Positions 23,857 to 34,209 of a DNA stretch of 64,000 nucleotides are shown in pieces. Location of the stretch: the NCBI GenBank assembly GCA_001600415.1, contig BCJX01000016.1, positions 950,064 through 1,014,063 of the forward strand, in the 5' to 3' direction. Each line of letters opens with the position of its first letter. Within the stretch, counting starts at the first letter, position 1. The stretch comes from Pascua guehoae (Eukaryota > Basidiomycota > Tremellomycetes > Trichosporonales > Trichosporonaceae). Both the position numbers and the translations under genes were made by a program. A model generated the notes under the pieces. The model worked only from the letters and a program-made list of their open reading frames with translations, was not told the DNA's origin and ran no database searches.

Positions 23857-23863
23857 TATATAA
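23857..23863 (+). promoter_or_regulatory. TATA box
   Basis: TATATAA lies 92 bp before the start codon at 23955 and is the clearest TATA element in the window. Confidence 0.5.
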
Positions 23864-23954
23864 CCCTCCAACAGCCTCCCCATTGTCCAACTCCCCACCC
23901 CACACGTATCTGCCCTACCTACCATATACTTGCACCCATCCTACATACTCGACC

Positions 23955-24869
23955 ATGACCCGCCAGAAGCGCAGAACTCCCTTCAATGACGAAAACCGCC
24001 CCGTGGTCGTGAGTCGTCATCTCCCCCTGCGACGACTGACGATTAGAACCGCCGCACGACCAATGGAAACGGCTGGCACGTGAGTACGAGTACAGAATCT
24101 TGGCAAACAAGGCAACCGACAAGCTGACCGCCAGACCAGCCGTGCCCAGGATGCTCGGTCCTTTGACCACCGCCCGCACCTCGACGACAGCGTGAGTAAC
24201 AGCCCCCGCAGCCCCCATTCCCAAAGCACGCGGCCAACCGTTAACCAACACTAACAGATGCCCGCCCCTCCTGCCCGTCCGCGCATTCCCTTGCTGAGCG
24301 TAGAGGGGAACAATGGTGCCGCGCCCTTCAATCTGGCAGCCGCCACACGGCCCCGCTCGCTGGCTAGCTCGGCCGCGTCGTTCCGCAGCGTGAGCACAGT
24401 TGCGGGCGTGCGTTCGATTCGCTCGATGCGCTCCATTCATGTGTACGAAGAAGACAGTGTGGGGGACACGGACTACCGCGACGAGGTAAAGGAGACCCAC
24501 ATCAACGATCCCCAGACCCCCGCACCCGCCCGTGGCAGCCATCCCTCACTCGGCGCCGCATCCGCCCGTGGCAGCCACCGTTCACTCAGCGCCGCATCCA
24601 CCGGTAGCAGCCACCGCTCACTCGGCGCCGCATCCACCCGTTCCATTACCCCGCTTACGTCGGCCCCTGCGGTCGCTGCCCCCGCCACGCCTCTCGCCAA
24701 CGCCACTCTCGCGACGCCTCGTGCCGACCCCATGCCCACGATCCCCACCGCCCCAGCCGCCAAGACTCCGCTGGCAAAGCTACGCACGGGGCTCGACAGG
24801 ATGCGCAACTCACCCATCGGCAAGGTCTTCACGCCCAAGCGCAGGGGGCTGGGTGACGACCGTGCGTAA
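23955..24869 (+). CDS. Unrecognised 251-aa Ser/Ala-rich protein with 12-residue repeats
   Basis: Four exons, 23955-24008, 24047-24079, 24135-24191 and 24258-24869, join in phase 0 throughout. The introns of 38, 55 and 66 nt all have GTGAGT donors. The first three exons are tiny (18, 11 and 19 codons). The protein starts MTRQKRRTPFNDENRP, a short basic segment. The middle holds three or four imperfect repeats of about 12 residues (ARGSHPSLGAAS, ARGSHRSLSAAS, TGSSHRSLGAAS), then an Ala/Pro/Thr-rich part and a basic tail (KVFTPKRRGLGDD). It looks disordered. Putative phosphorylation-type motifs (TPLAKL, TPKRR) may suggest regulation, but that is a guess. No homologous family is recognised. Confidence 0.65.
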
Positions 24870-25834
24870 TCTCAGGGGAGGCATGGTGTGGACGGGAGCC
24901 CAGCACGGACAGCCCGGGGGTGCTCGTCCGCTTTGTATCCAAGGCGCACTCATAGAACCGCCCTCCATGCAAGTTGCCCCGAATGCCTTCTGAGCTTCTG
25001 AGATAGTCGTGCCTGATTTCCATCTTGCATCCAATTTACATTGTTGGGGTTGCCGTTTACCATCCAAGGACGAAGGCGATCTGGACTTTCGCGGCGAGGT
25101 TGAAGACAACATGTTCTGTGTCAGTGAGGCGTCAGAAGACTTAGGCGGTAGTTAGCGACTGTCTTCCCAGTCCCAGTCGATCTGGTAGTCCTCTTCATCC
25201 TCGTCGAGTTCCTCTGGCTGCACCACCTGGCCATCTTCCTAGTGGATGTAGCTTGAGGGCCTCACTCTGCCGCTCGCCGACGACGACCTTGGCAGCGGCG
25301 AGGCATAGCTGTCGTTCCCAAGATGTCAACCTGGCGCACTGCGCAGGACTTGTCGCGGCGGCTTCATTCATCACACATACAAACAAGTCGTTATACGCGG
25401 TACGCGGCCGTTCTCGTTGTGGTCTCTATCGGGTGCGCTCTCCCGGTCCCCTTTGCCGCGTTCACGCCCCTCTTGCTGGCGAGATTGGCAATGTCAAGGA
25501 CGACGCGATTGGCGTTTGTCCTCCTGCCAAGGCAGTGGGGTGTCTCTGTCTCGAGGGGGGGGTACGCCTACCCGAACGTCCCCCAACAGCACTTCTGACA
25601 GAGGGCTCAGTTTGAGAGGGTGGGATTAGCAGCGTGAGATGGGCAAGTGGGTGTGAGTTCAGAGGACATTGGGAATGTCGTGAGGATGGATAAGCGATGT
25701 ATCGATGCCGCCTTTGGGTGTGGCCTCAGACGGGAGGTGCATGTTCCCAACGTTTGTGCCTCGGCGAGATCGACCTGGATCAGGCACGTGACCTCCCACC
25801 CTCTTGATCCAACAGGACACGGTGCAGATGTAAA
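24870..25834. other. Intergenic, nothing recognised
   Basis: Short overlapping open frames only. No repeat, element or RNA gene was found up to the tRNA at 25835. Confidence 0.45.
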
Positions 25835-25935
25835 GTCTGAATAGTCTAGTCGGTTAGGGCGTGGGTCTCATACGCTGTATGAGCCTCGATCGAGGCAGCG
25901 ATCCCAAAACCCGAGTTCGATTCTCGGTTCGGACA
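25835..25935 (+). tRNA. tRNA-Met (anticodon CAT), elongator type, with intron
   Basis: The acceptor gtctgaa pairs with ttcggac (one G-U). The D-arm is gtct-agtcggtta-gggc. The anticodon loop starts CTCATA with T33, and an intron of about 28 nt follows. The T-arm ccgag-ttcgatt-ctcgg is perfect and a TTTT terminator is at 25941. One anticodon-stem pair is mismatched. Just downstream, accttttgaNgtctg is repeated twice. Confidence 0.65.
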
Positions 25936-27936
25936 TTACCTTTTGATGTCTGGCGGGTCCAGACCTCACCTTTTGAGGTCTGTCGGCGCTTATGGGAGGG
26001 GTTTGGCCAGAGTGGGGAGGTTTGCTGCGGGAGTGGCTTGCATAATACCCGCAGCACGCTTGGCCCCGCCCCCGTGCTTGGTGCTACGAGGAAGTGCGTA
26101 CGAGGTAGGGGTGTTGCCGAGATACATGTCGGCGGGGCACGTGTGGCTGGGGTGGGTGCAGCTGGTGTAGGTGCAGCTGGAGAATCTTCTCCCCCCTATG
26201 GTATATGGACAGATGGGGGATGAGGAGCACGGCAGGTGGTGGTGGAAGTCGACGGGGGCGTGTCCAATGATCAGGGGTCGCTCCGAACTGACACGAGCAT
26301 GTCTGGTACCTCCGCAACGACCAATCTTTCTACGTAGGCCGCGCCCTATGTCGAAGCAGGGGCTCTGGGAGATCGCTCAAGAGGAATGGGATGGTTTGGA
26401 ACGAGATAGACATGTACATAGAATGTATGTCTGGAATGTCTGACAGGATAAGCGGGGCGCATAGGTGGCGTGGTGCACACACTTCCCACTAAGATATGCA
26501 CTCGCATTATTTATCTGAAATAGCTCCACACGACTGCTCAATGCATCTCAAGTTTTACCTCTCCAACTGCCATGGCTGTCGAGAAACAATTCTTCGCGTT
26601 GGGAGGGTCGAACTCGCAACGCTGGCGCGGCTAGCAATCATCTGCCAGCCCATACACGCGTGCACGTGCATCAGAGATCAGAGGAAGGCATGCCGCAAGC
26701 ATGCACCTTGCAGGTGCATTGGCAGAAGCAGACGGAGAAACCCACGTCTGGAAACAGGTGGTATATGTCCTACAGAGGTGGGTGCAACTCTGAGCGTAAT
26801 GCCGAATGTGCCATGTCTCTCTCCCTTGTGGATGCGTCTGGAGACAACATCCGGGAGCGCCGTACACCTCAAAAGTGAGGTCGTTCGTTGCCCGAATTTG
26901 GCGCTCGGGAGTATGAGGAACGATCTCCGCCTTGGGTGAGGTGCCAGTAGATGGGCAATGAGTGGCGCGATATGGGCTAGACATCCGAGGCACTGCTCGA
27001 AGGTCCACAAGGAAGGATTATCGCCAAGGCCGGCTGTCGGGTGGGTGGCGGGGATGTGTCACGGGTCCTAGAGCTGGGGGGGAGACGGATAATCGGACAC
27101 AGCGCCGCAGAGGGCGAGCCCTGTGGCATCGGAGGAAGGCCACGATAGAAAGCCTGCTCGCCCAGCCGGGTGCACGTTGGGCACCGCAGCGCAAGGTCGA
27201 CCACCACAGCCCAAGCTCACTGACTCACGACCTGACCGCTCCGCGCCCTTTATCTCTCCACCATTACGCAACTCAATAACTGTCTGAACTCGGCACTGTC
27301 ACAGCTTGGGTTGGGCCAATGGGCCCAGCTGGCTTCGGGGGGTGTCTGGGCGGACGGTAGTGGCCAGAGGCTTCGCGGCGTTCCGACTCTAGGATCCTGA
27401 TGGTTACCCAGTGTCAATACAACTTGGGTCACAAACGGAAGCTCGCTTCTGGTAATTATTCTGATACCTAAAAAGCAACAGCCTGACGGCGCGTGTCCAT
27501 ACGCTGAATCGAACAGCGGTCTCAACAGAGGCTGCTCGCCACAATGTTGCGTACTCACCACTATACTATATGAACCTTGAGATGGTATCAGCACCATGGT
27601 ACATCGGGCGTACGTCGCTAACGGCCCAACCATTACGAACCGTACCCTCAGCGTCCAACCGACAGATCTAAATCTTGTTAACACCCTGGGATGCAACGGT
27701 GGTGGCCTGTTCCAAGGCTGGTCAACGTGGTCGGGGGGGTGGGTTGGGGGGCATTGACCCTGCATCGCGTGCGTGTCAGGCCGGTGGCGCGCAAAGCCCG
27801 CGAGGACGCCCTCGAAAGAGTATAATTCTGGAGCTCGAGTTGAGGTTTGACGAGAATCAACAAACCAGCTTTGCTTTACCCGTCCAACACCATGGCTGCC
27901 CTTCTCATTCCTACCCGCATTCCATCAGCAAGCGTA
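25936..27936. other. 2-kb stretch without a recognised gene
   Basis: Only short open frames. Near 26605 a tRNA-like word pair occurs that does not fold (see rejected items). No element is supported. Confidence 0.45.
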
Positions 27937-28018
27937 ATCGCTATGGCCAAGTGGGACGGCGCCAGGCTCATATTCATATGATACCTGGAGATCGCAGGAT
28001 CGAAACCTGCTGGCGATA
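27937..28018 (+). tRNA. Initiator-type tRNA-Met (CAT) with 10-nt intron
   Basis: It has two hallmarks of eukaryotic initiator tRNA: an A1-T72 first pair (atcgcta/tggcgat) and a T-loop ATCGAAA, with A54 and A60, in gcagg-atcgaaa-cctgc. The anticodon loop is CTCATA-A, interrupted by a 10-nt intron at 27973-27982. The anticodon stem is CCAGG/CCTGG, so only two of the three conserved G-C pairs next to the loop are kept. A T5 terminator starts at 28022. Confidence 0.8.
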
Positions 28019-28960
28019 TGCTTTTTAGTATTTAGCGGTGCAGGGCGAGGCCCAAACGAGCCTTTCGGCCGCTGCCGCCGCTGGCCCCCCCGCGGTTGTG
28101 GAAGTCATGTGTACTAGCCTGGCAATTGTTAACCGTGCCCTCTAACCAACTGAGATAAATGGCCTGGTGGATGGAGGGCGACTGAAGGTGACACGCGCCT
28201 AGGCTAGATGCTACCAACAGACAAGAGGATCAGATGTCACGCCTCAGTACCCTCCGTCATCCGCTTGCATGTCTTCCAGCGTTTAGGCCAGCGAGGTCAC
28301 AGCCATTCGAAGGCTACTACTGCTTGTCAGTACGAGCCCAGCCGGGGCGGGTCAGACGCCGCTTGCGTCGCAAGCCTCGCAAGTGTATGTGGGTCGCTGG
28401 GTGGACGGGGAGTACGATCAAAGCCTCCCACCTCGCCCACCATCGCCTTCGTTCAACGTAAATACACAAACATGCCCCTCCGTCGGGCCCAGAGGCAAGC
28501 CATATTGATCGGGTGCAGCAACGGCGCCATGCTCCCGACCCGCGTCGAATCGGCTTTGACCCCCGCAGGCGGCCGCCAGCTCCTGTGCTCTAGCGGCCCG
28601 AGTACGACGTCCCGCGTTGCCCCTCTCGATAGAGTCAATTAATAAATATGTGGCACGGCTGTGGTCGGGATCCAGCATAGAGTTTTTTTGCCTTCCCCAC
28701 GGTCCCATTCCTATCCCTGGCCGATCAGCCCGGCTCACTCATGGCTGCTCCGAATCCTCTTGACGACACCCGACAGAACCACACTGTCTGATCAACAGCA
28801 CCCGCCAAAAAGACGGGCCAGTCTCAGAACCGAAATGCCGGCGGGCCCATGAGCTCCCACAGATAACGGGCGGCGTGCGTTTGGCCTGTGAGCTCTTGTA
28901 CGGGCCGGGACAGACTGAATATCCGACACCAGACTCTGCGGCGGATGGTCATCAGACGTG
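28019..28960. other. Intergenic with one tRNA remnant
   Basis: No protein gene is recognised. It contains the degenerate tRNA-like sequence listed at 28110-28165. Confidence 0.45.
28110..28165 (-). pseudogene. Degenerate tRNA remnant
   Basis: On the minus strand a good D-arm-like block (atctcagttggttagagg) follows a plausible acceptor half (ggccatt), and an anticodon-arm-like block has ttAACa. No matching 3' acceptor or T-arm follows. It resembles the 5' half of the Val/Ile-type tRNAs seen elsewhere in the window. Confidence 0.4.
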
Positions 28961-29055
28961 GCGGGCTTGGTGTAGTGGTAGCATGGTGCTTTCCGGTGAA
29001 CAAGATGTTCTTCTCGGCACGGCATTGGTCGTGGGTTCAAGTCCCACAGTTCGTT
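28961..29055 (+). tRNA. tRNA with intron, probably Arg (CCG)
   Basis: The acceptor gcgggct pairs with agttcgt (G-U rich). The D-arm is gtgt-agtggta-gcat. The anticodon stem gtgct/ggcat surrounds TTCCGG..C with an intron of about 23 nt, and the T-arm gtggg-ttcaagt-cccac is perfect. Standard numbering reads CCG (Arg). The D-arm and the neighbouring TCC also resemble tRNA-Gly, and the discriminator T is odd for either. A T7 terminator begins at 29059. Confidence 0.55.
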
Positions 29056-29687
29056 GGCTTTTTTTGCCTCGCTCTCGAAGTGTTGTTGGGGGTTGTTGTC
29101 GTGCTTTTGCGCCGGGTGTGGAAAGGTAGGTGGCGGTCCGGTGGCAGTTGTGGCAGTTACCCTCCGACCCCCATAAATACTGGACGGGTACACCCTACGA
29201 TGTCGATACCTGTATATACCGCTAGCCCAAGAGTGCTACCATATACCTAAGCTGATTCACGGGTCATAGGTACGATACTGTAACGATGGTGCTTACATAC
29301 CGGGCAACTGTGGGGGAATGAGCTCCAGGGCATGTCGGCAGTCCTGCCCGTGGAACTGGAACGGTCGCGGTCCAGCGTGGCGGAGATCGTGTGGCGGGGA
29401 CTGATACTGCCGCTGGAGTCGTAGACGTGGGCATAGCGGCAGATACAATAGTGGTGGTAACGGTCTGGCCTGGTGGTGCTGGGGCGGGAGTGGCGCAGAG
29501 GGGCTTCGTGTCGGGTGGCACCGTGGGCGCCTGGGCACGGCAACAGGGGAGTGAGAGCCGCTGGAGAGTGGGCGGTGTGGGTAAGGGGGCTGGTAGTGGC
29601 CGTGGAGGCCCAGGGGGACGGGTGTTGCCGCGACATGCACGGTTGGAAGAGGAAATAAGCGTTGTGATGGTGTTGATTGTCGGTACT
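29056..29687. other. Intergenic left flank of the mitochondrial insertion
   Basis: A minus-strand Pro/His-rich frame at 29640-29293 and a minus Thr/Pro-rich frame at 29521-29264 run through here, but neither has a recognised domain. If either is real, its upstream end lies next to the mitochondrial insertion at about 29688. Confidence 0.35.
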
Positions 29688-30055
29688 GGTACTTTAAATT
29701 ACCAGAGAAAGCAAATAGTTAAAGGATAAAGAGTTGTCTATTAAGGAAACTTAATAAGCAAAATTGGGTGAATTGCAAGAAAATTTTATACATAAAATAC
29801 CACCTCTAGTATAAAACATCGAATGGGTCAATGTTGCAGTATTGTCCAATGAGTTGTGGATTGTCGGTGAAAGGCCAATCTGACCGCGATATAGCTGGTA
29901 CTCGACGAAACATATTTAGGTATGACTTTCTGATATAGATTTATGCGGGTACAGCACTGATTACTATACTAAGTTCCTTTTGGAATAAGGTTTAATTGGG
30001 GGGTTGTTAAAACTCTATCATTGGTAATTAACCTCGGAACAACATAAATTGGATG
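29688..30055 (+). pseudogene. rnl: Nuclear mitochondrial insertion: fragment of mitochondrial LSU rRNA
   Basis: Base composition drops sharply to AT-rich for about 370 bp. From about 29830 the sequence can be aligned by eye to bacterial-type 23S rRNA around E. coli position 800. The shared words run in order: caatgttg, ttgtgg, ggtgaaaggccaatc, gatatagctggt, ctcgacgaaa, atatttaggtatga, gcgggtacagcactg. The flanks on both sides return to nuclear GC. The first 140 bp (29688-29828) are AT-rich but do not match that rRNA region. They contain gaattgcaagaaa, which resembles a group I intron P-element, so they may be mitochondrial intron or another rnl part. The fragment is far too short to be a working rRNA. 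Confidence 0.85.
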
Positions 30056-30380
30056 ACGGGACGGATCGGATCTGTGGTTGTGTACGTTGTGTCCAATGTC
30101 GCGGCGTGGCATGATGTCTGTGTGGGCACCATATGAGCCCTTACACTCCCAACCATTGCTCTCTTTGGCCGTCTCCCAGTCCCAGTTACCGCACCCATCT
30201 CATAAACCCATGGGTCAACATCTTCGTTCGTGTCCAGCAAGCAAGTTCAGATTCGGCTCCCCTACCCATGCAAATCGCTAACCACCTTCAATCTTTCAAT
30301 GTAGCGTCGCTGAGTCTTTCCAGACGAGATCCTGCTCAGTTCAGTGCCCATTTGCAGCTGTACAGATCATCATACAACCC
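30056..30380. other. Short intergenic stretch
   Basis: The sequence returns to nuclear composition after the mitochondrial fragment. No gene or repeat is visible before the tRNA at 30381. Confidence 0.45.
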
Positions 30381-30496
30381 TCTTCGCTAGTATATCGGTT
30401 AGTATAGTCGCCTTTCAAGTCACCAGACCACCTCAGAGGTCGTCTTGGCAGCCTGAATGATCGCGATCGGGCGGGGTTCGACTCCCCGGCGGAGAA
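30381..30496 (+). tRNA. tRNA-Glu (anticodon TTC) with long intron
   Basis: The acceptor tcttcgc pairs with gcggaga (one G-U). The D-stem is gtat/gtat. The anticodon stem gtcgc/gcgat surrounds CTTTCA, split by an intron of about 45 nt. The T-arm cgggg-ttcgact-ccccg is perfect and a TTTT terminator is at 30500. The 5' half strongly resembles the tRNA-Asp at 37069. Confidence 0.75.
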
Positions 30497-31200
30497 TCCT
30501 TTTGCTTCTGTCAACGACGACGACGACGGGCCGCGCTGCGCGCTGACCGGGCACGATCATGGCTAGCATTTAGCTTCCCCAGTGGTTCAGCCTTTCCCAA
30601 GGTGTGGATGCGCGTTACTCTTCCTGCACCTCAAACAATGAATGAAGTTCAGATCGTGTGTGGTTAGTTGGCGGCGTAGAATGAGACACGTATAATAGCT
30701 GTGCTACTGTTGCATGCCGTGATAAACCCTTGCACAGTGCCCGAGTCCCATTGATTGGATGCTCATGGATAGTCAATGTCGTTCTGAGACGCCGTGCGAT
30801 ACCAGGAGAGACTGGTGGCGGGATGATGATACCAGCGCCACAGCCGGCCGCGCAGTGGTGCCGCCGCGCTGCACCACACCGCCTCCTTGACCTATTTGTC
30901 CTGCGTTTCAGGTTGATGGTTGGCCACGGCATGTGTTCATGGAAGTGGCACTGGGCCCCTTCGGCGCCAACCAGGGAGGTACTTGATCTCCCAGCGCATG
31001 AGCTTCCGATTTGGCACCCGCAGGGCCGTGTTCAGGAGCATTGTGAATCAGACGGTCGGTGGATATAGGGGCGAGGCTGACTACACTTCCGTCCGTCTGC
31101 CTCCCCCCCTCCCGCTGTCCACATCGTCCTCGGCACCTCCACACTCTGAATGTGGTCGTCAATGGTCGGCGATGGACAGCGCGAGGTCCAGACATGCAAC
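30497..31200. other. Intergenic, nothing recognised
   Basis: A plus-strand 112-codon frame at 30730-31068 has no recognisable feature. Otherwise empty up to the tRNA at 31201. Confidence 0.45.
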
Positions 31201-31293
31201 GGTCGCTTAGCTCAGCTGGTTAGAGCATTGTACTAATAACAAGATTGTTACTAGTGTATGCAAAGGTCGGCAGTTCGATCCTGTCAGTGATCA
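31201..31293 (+). tRNA. tRNA-Ile (anticodon AAT) with intron
   Basis: The acceptor ggtcgct pairs with agtgatc. The D-arm is gctc-agctggtta-gagc. The anticodon stem ttgta/tgcaa surrounds CTAATA..A with an intron of about 19 nt. The T-arm is ggcag-ttcgatc-ctgtc, the discriminator is A, and T5 lies at 31298. An inverted copy with a diverged intron lies at 35092-35185. Confidence 0.9.
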
Positions 31294-33564
31294 AGTCTTT
31301 TTGGGTGAGGCTCGACGCCTTTCTTACTAGCGGTCGGAAAGGGGCAGAGGGCAGAGGGCGGATGGTGCTGGGGGCAGAAGTTTACTACTGTGACGCGAGC
31401 CGAAAATGACCTGTGTCATAATGAGCAACAATAGACACAACTAGTACAATGCAACATGCGTGTGAGACGACACTGGATCGATTGGCGTGTTGGCGATGAG
31501 TACGCTATCGTGCGCCGCTAGAGTTTCTCCTCCTCATTGGGCCTGATATATAGCACAACGACAGTTAGCAACATCACCATCGTCGGATACGAGAATCAAG
31601 GCGATGGTCGTCGCAATGGCGACAGCGTTGCTCGACGAAACAACGGTCCGGGGGGCTTGCAGTAGTCATGCAATAGGCACGCCTGAAGCCCCCTCCTCGA
31701 GGATATCGATGTTGCCCTGGGGACAGCTGGGTAGCAGATCCACATGCGGGGAGCGCGGCAAGCGCACTTGAGTTTAAAACTACGTAGCTCTGCTCTTAAT
31801 GCCTCTCTATTCTCGAGGCAGAGAGCCAACAGTATCAGCTTGATGTCCTTCTAGGTGGGGGTGTCAACTCCACGTCCAACTAGAAGGCTCTGGCGTCAGA
31901 CTACACATCGGAGGGCTGTAGCCCTCTCTGGCCAAAGTTATCAGACCTTGGAAGAAAGGAAACACAATTGTCCACAACTACTAAACACATACGTTTCTGA
32001 TCGACACCGTCTTTGAGATCCCCGATCCTCTCATGCCCGTCACGGGTCACCGTACCAGTCTTACATGTGCGCTCCAGTTCGGTTGGAGGCGTGCTCTCCT
32101 TCCCTCGGTCCATGTCCAACCTGGGTCTAGTAGAGTTAGGGCGCGGCACAGGCGTCGGTGCAGCTGAGGGGCCGTTGGGACCGTGTCGGTTCAAACTGGC
32201 ACCGTGGTGTTGACGAGGTTTTGCCGGCCCTCGGTCTGCCTGTGCAGGGAAAGACTCCCGAGTTTGGCGCGTAGTGGCGGGTACTGCCCAAGACTTGGAG
32301 CGGTCTCGTCAAGCCCCTGACAGACTAGCTGTTTGTTGCGGAGACAGGTGCCCGTGAGTACCGATGACCCCTTGCGAACGGGACGACCCGGCCTGTCGGG
32401 TTGCGCCAGTTCTGCAGGTGCGGCACTTTTGTACGGCATGACACGCACTGCTCTTAAACGAGGAAGCTGCTCAGCATCTGCGGCGCGTGGTTTGCTACGT
32501 CTTGGTCTCTTGTTCTTTGGGTCAGGGTCACGCTCGACTGTGTTTCGGAAGTGGATGAATGGCTAAGACTGTGCACCAGCAACACACAGCGCCAAGAACG
32601 CACACACGTACCTGAGTTTTAGAACCGATGAGTCTCGGACTCTGGGCCGGCTTGAGTCAAATGTCTGCAAAGTCACGCCCAAGGGAGAGGTGGACAGGGA
32701 AAAAGACTGGAGCAGAATGGACGCTGTGGCGCTTGTACAAAGCGGCACGGCACAGTCGCGGATGTCGGGAAAATGCTATTGTTGGTGAAGCAGTTGATGA
32801 GGAATAAACCTGTTGAGTGCTTGTTGCGAAAGATGGGAATCGGTGAAAAACAACAATCTGGCCTTGCCTGGACTGGGTCAAGAGACGCAATATGTAAGCC
32901 TTGGGTGCGGGGCACATGTGCGCATGTGGAGTGTGGCGGGTGGCGTGGAGTACTCGGCATACTCAGAGCTTGAAATGGTGAATGATCACTTCCACCTAGC
33001 CAGGCAAAATACGGTCACCCTACGGGCCCGGACACCACCCGACCCACTACCCGACTTGGTTTGATGCAGGTGTTTATAATTTCACTCACTGACCTGCGTA
33101 GAACAGCGCCCCCAATTGTTCCATCCGACTGGTACAGAGATCCAGAGCGGACGGACAGCCGCAGAAAACGCCGATGACAGGTAACCTTCCATGCTCTAAT
33201 GTACAGGTTCAAACAACCACCGCTCCCTCAGCAGCCGTGCTGCTTTTCTGCGTAGGAATGCTAACTCGCAGATGACTGGGCCCATGCCTGGAGCTGGTGG
33301 ACGTGCGCCAGTGGCCTGATCCCTCATGTCAACAACCAGGGCCTCGTCAATGTCACATAGCCACCACTGCGACCTCCGCAAATACCAATCGTCTCGTCAA
33401 CATCATTGCTGCATCTCAACATTCGGCGTCATACTCTGCCTGCCCCCACCATCTTATCTCTTCATCGTGGTCGTGACCCTTCCGGTACCCATCTGCACCA
33501 CCACCACCCCTCCCCGCTCCCACCCGCCCGGCCTGGGGCGTTTCCGGCCTCCATCGTCGTCGAA
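31294..33564. other. 2.3-kb stretch without a recognised gene
   Basis: Open frames are at most about 100 codons and overlap on both strands without domains. No repeat or element was found. Confidence 0.45.
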
Positions 33565-33634
33565 ACATCGTTGGTGAAACGGTATCATGCCACTTTGCCA
33601 TAGTGGCGGCAGGAGTTCGACTCTCCTACGATGT
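33565..33634 (+). tRNA. tRNA-Gly (anticodon GCC), no intron
   Basis: This is a 70-nt cloverleaf nearly identical to that at 778-847 on the other strand. The anticodon stem reads CCACT/AGTGG instead of CTACT/AGTAG, a compensated change. The flanks of the two copies do not match. Confidence 0.85.
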
Positions 33635-33838
33635 AGACGAGCAGCATGTCCGGGCCGGTGCCGCCTAGATCTTTGCCTTTTGGTTCGGGAACGGAGTGGG
33701 TAGTGTTTTTGGGCGAGCGGTGGGCGAGGGAAGTATTGGCCTGCGTCCAGGTTGTACCTGAGCTACGCAAGTGGACAGACCATTTCACTAACGCTGGAGT
33801 TTCCACAAGCCCCTACTCAATCAACGAGCGCGCACCCC

Positions 33839-33911
<73 letters not shown>

Positions 33912-34128
33912 CTCCCTCCCTCCCTCCCCCCCGCGCTCGTCCTTGGGCTCACCCGTGCGCTCTCCCTGATACATTCCTCTGTCACTCACTATGACACCTC
34001 GCCCTACCGGCTCAATATTTGATTAACAACACCAATCTACCGATATTGATCTCGTTGCCGCCAGCCCCACCACATCCCCGTTCCATGCAACTTGGGAAAA
34101 GAGACCAACGGACGAAAAAAAAGGAAGA
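33635..34128. other. Intergenic with giant poly-C run
   Basis: Apart from the homopolymer at 33840-33908 and its CCCT tail, nothing is recognised. Proline-only open frames here are products of the run. Confidence 0.5.
33840..33934 (+). repeat. 69-base poly-C run followed by CCCT repeats
   Basis: An uninterrupted run of 69 C (33840-33908) continues into about five tccc units and a final C block. On the minus strand it is a poly-G with obvious quadruplex potential. The exact length is doubtful because long homopolymers are hard to sequence. Confidence 0.85.
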
Positions 34129-34209
34129 TACACCTAAGGGGGTTTGAACCCCTGTCACCACTTTTCACGCGATGGAAGAGTGGCATCCTTACCACTAGAC
34201 GATAGGTGT
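34129..34209 (-). tRNA. tRNA-Gly (anticodon TCC) with short intron
   Basis: On the minus strand the acceptor acaccta/taggtgt is perfect. The D-arm is gtct-agtggtaa-ggat, and the anticodon stem ccact/agtgg surrounds CTTCCA..A with an intron of about 8 nt. The T-arm agggg-ttcaaac-cccct is perfect. A T8 terminator (A8 on the plus strand) follows. The D-arm also resembles tRNA-Glu, but T33 fixes TCC. Confidence 0.8.

Larger units (their letters stand above)
20840..23954. other. 3.1-kb stretch without a recognised gene
   Basis: Open frames are short or low in complexity. A 7-bp inverted repeat around aggatcc (gatagtc/gactatc) is at about 21427-21447. The word cgaggtcacg recurs several times from 21758 to 21830. 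A pyrimidine-rich tract fills about 22700-22830. The promoter of the 23955 gene is at the right end. Confidence 0.45.

Noticed and set aside
26580..26660. Possible minus-strand tRNA near gggtcgaactcgcaacgc
   Set aside because: The T-stem (gcgag against ctccc) and the acceptor do not pair, and there is no D-arm consensus.
33646..33994. Poly-proline ORFs
   Set aside because: Products of the 69-base C run in two frames.
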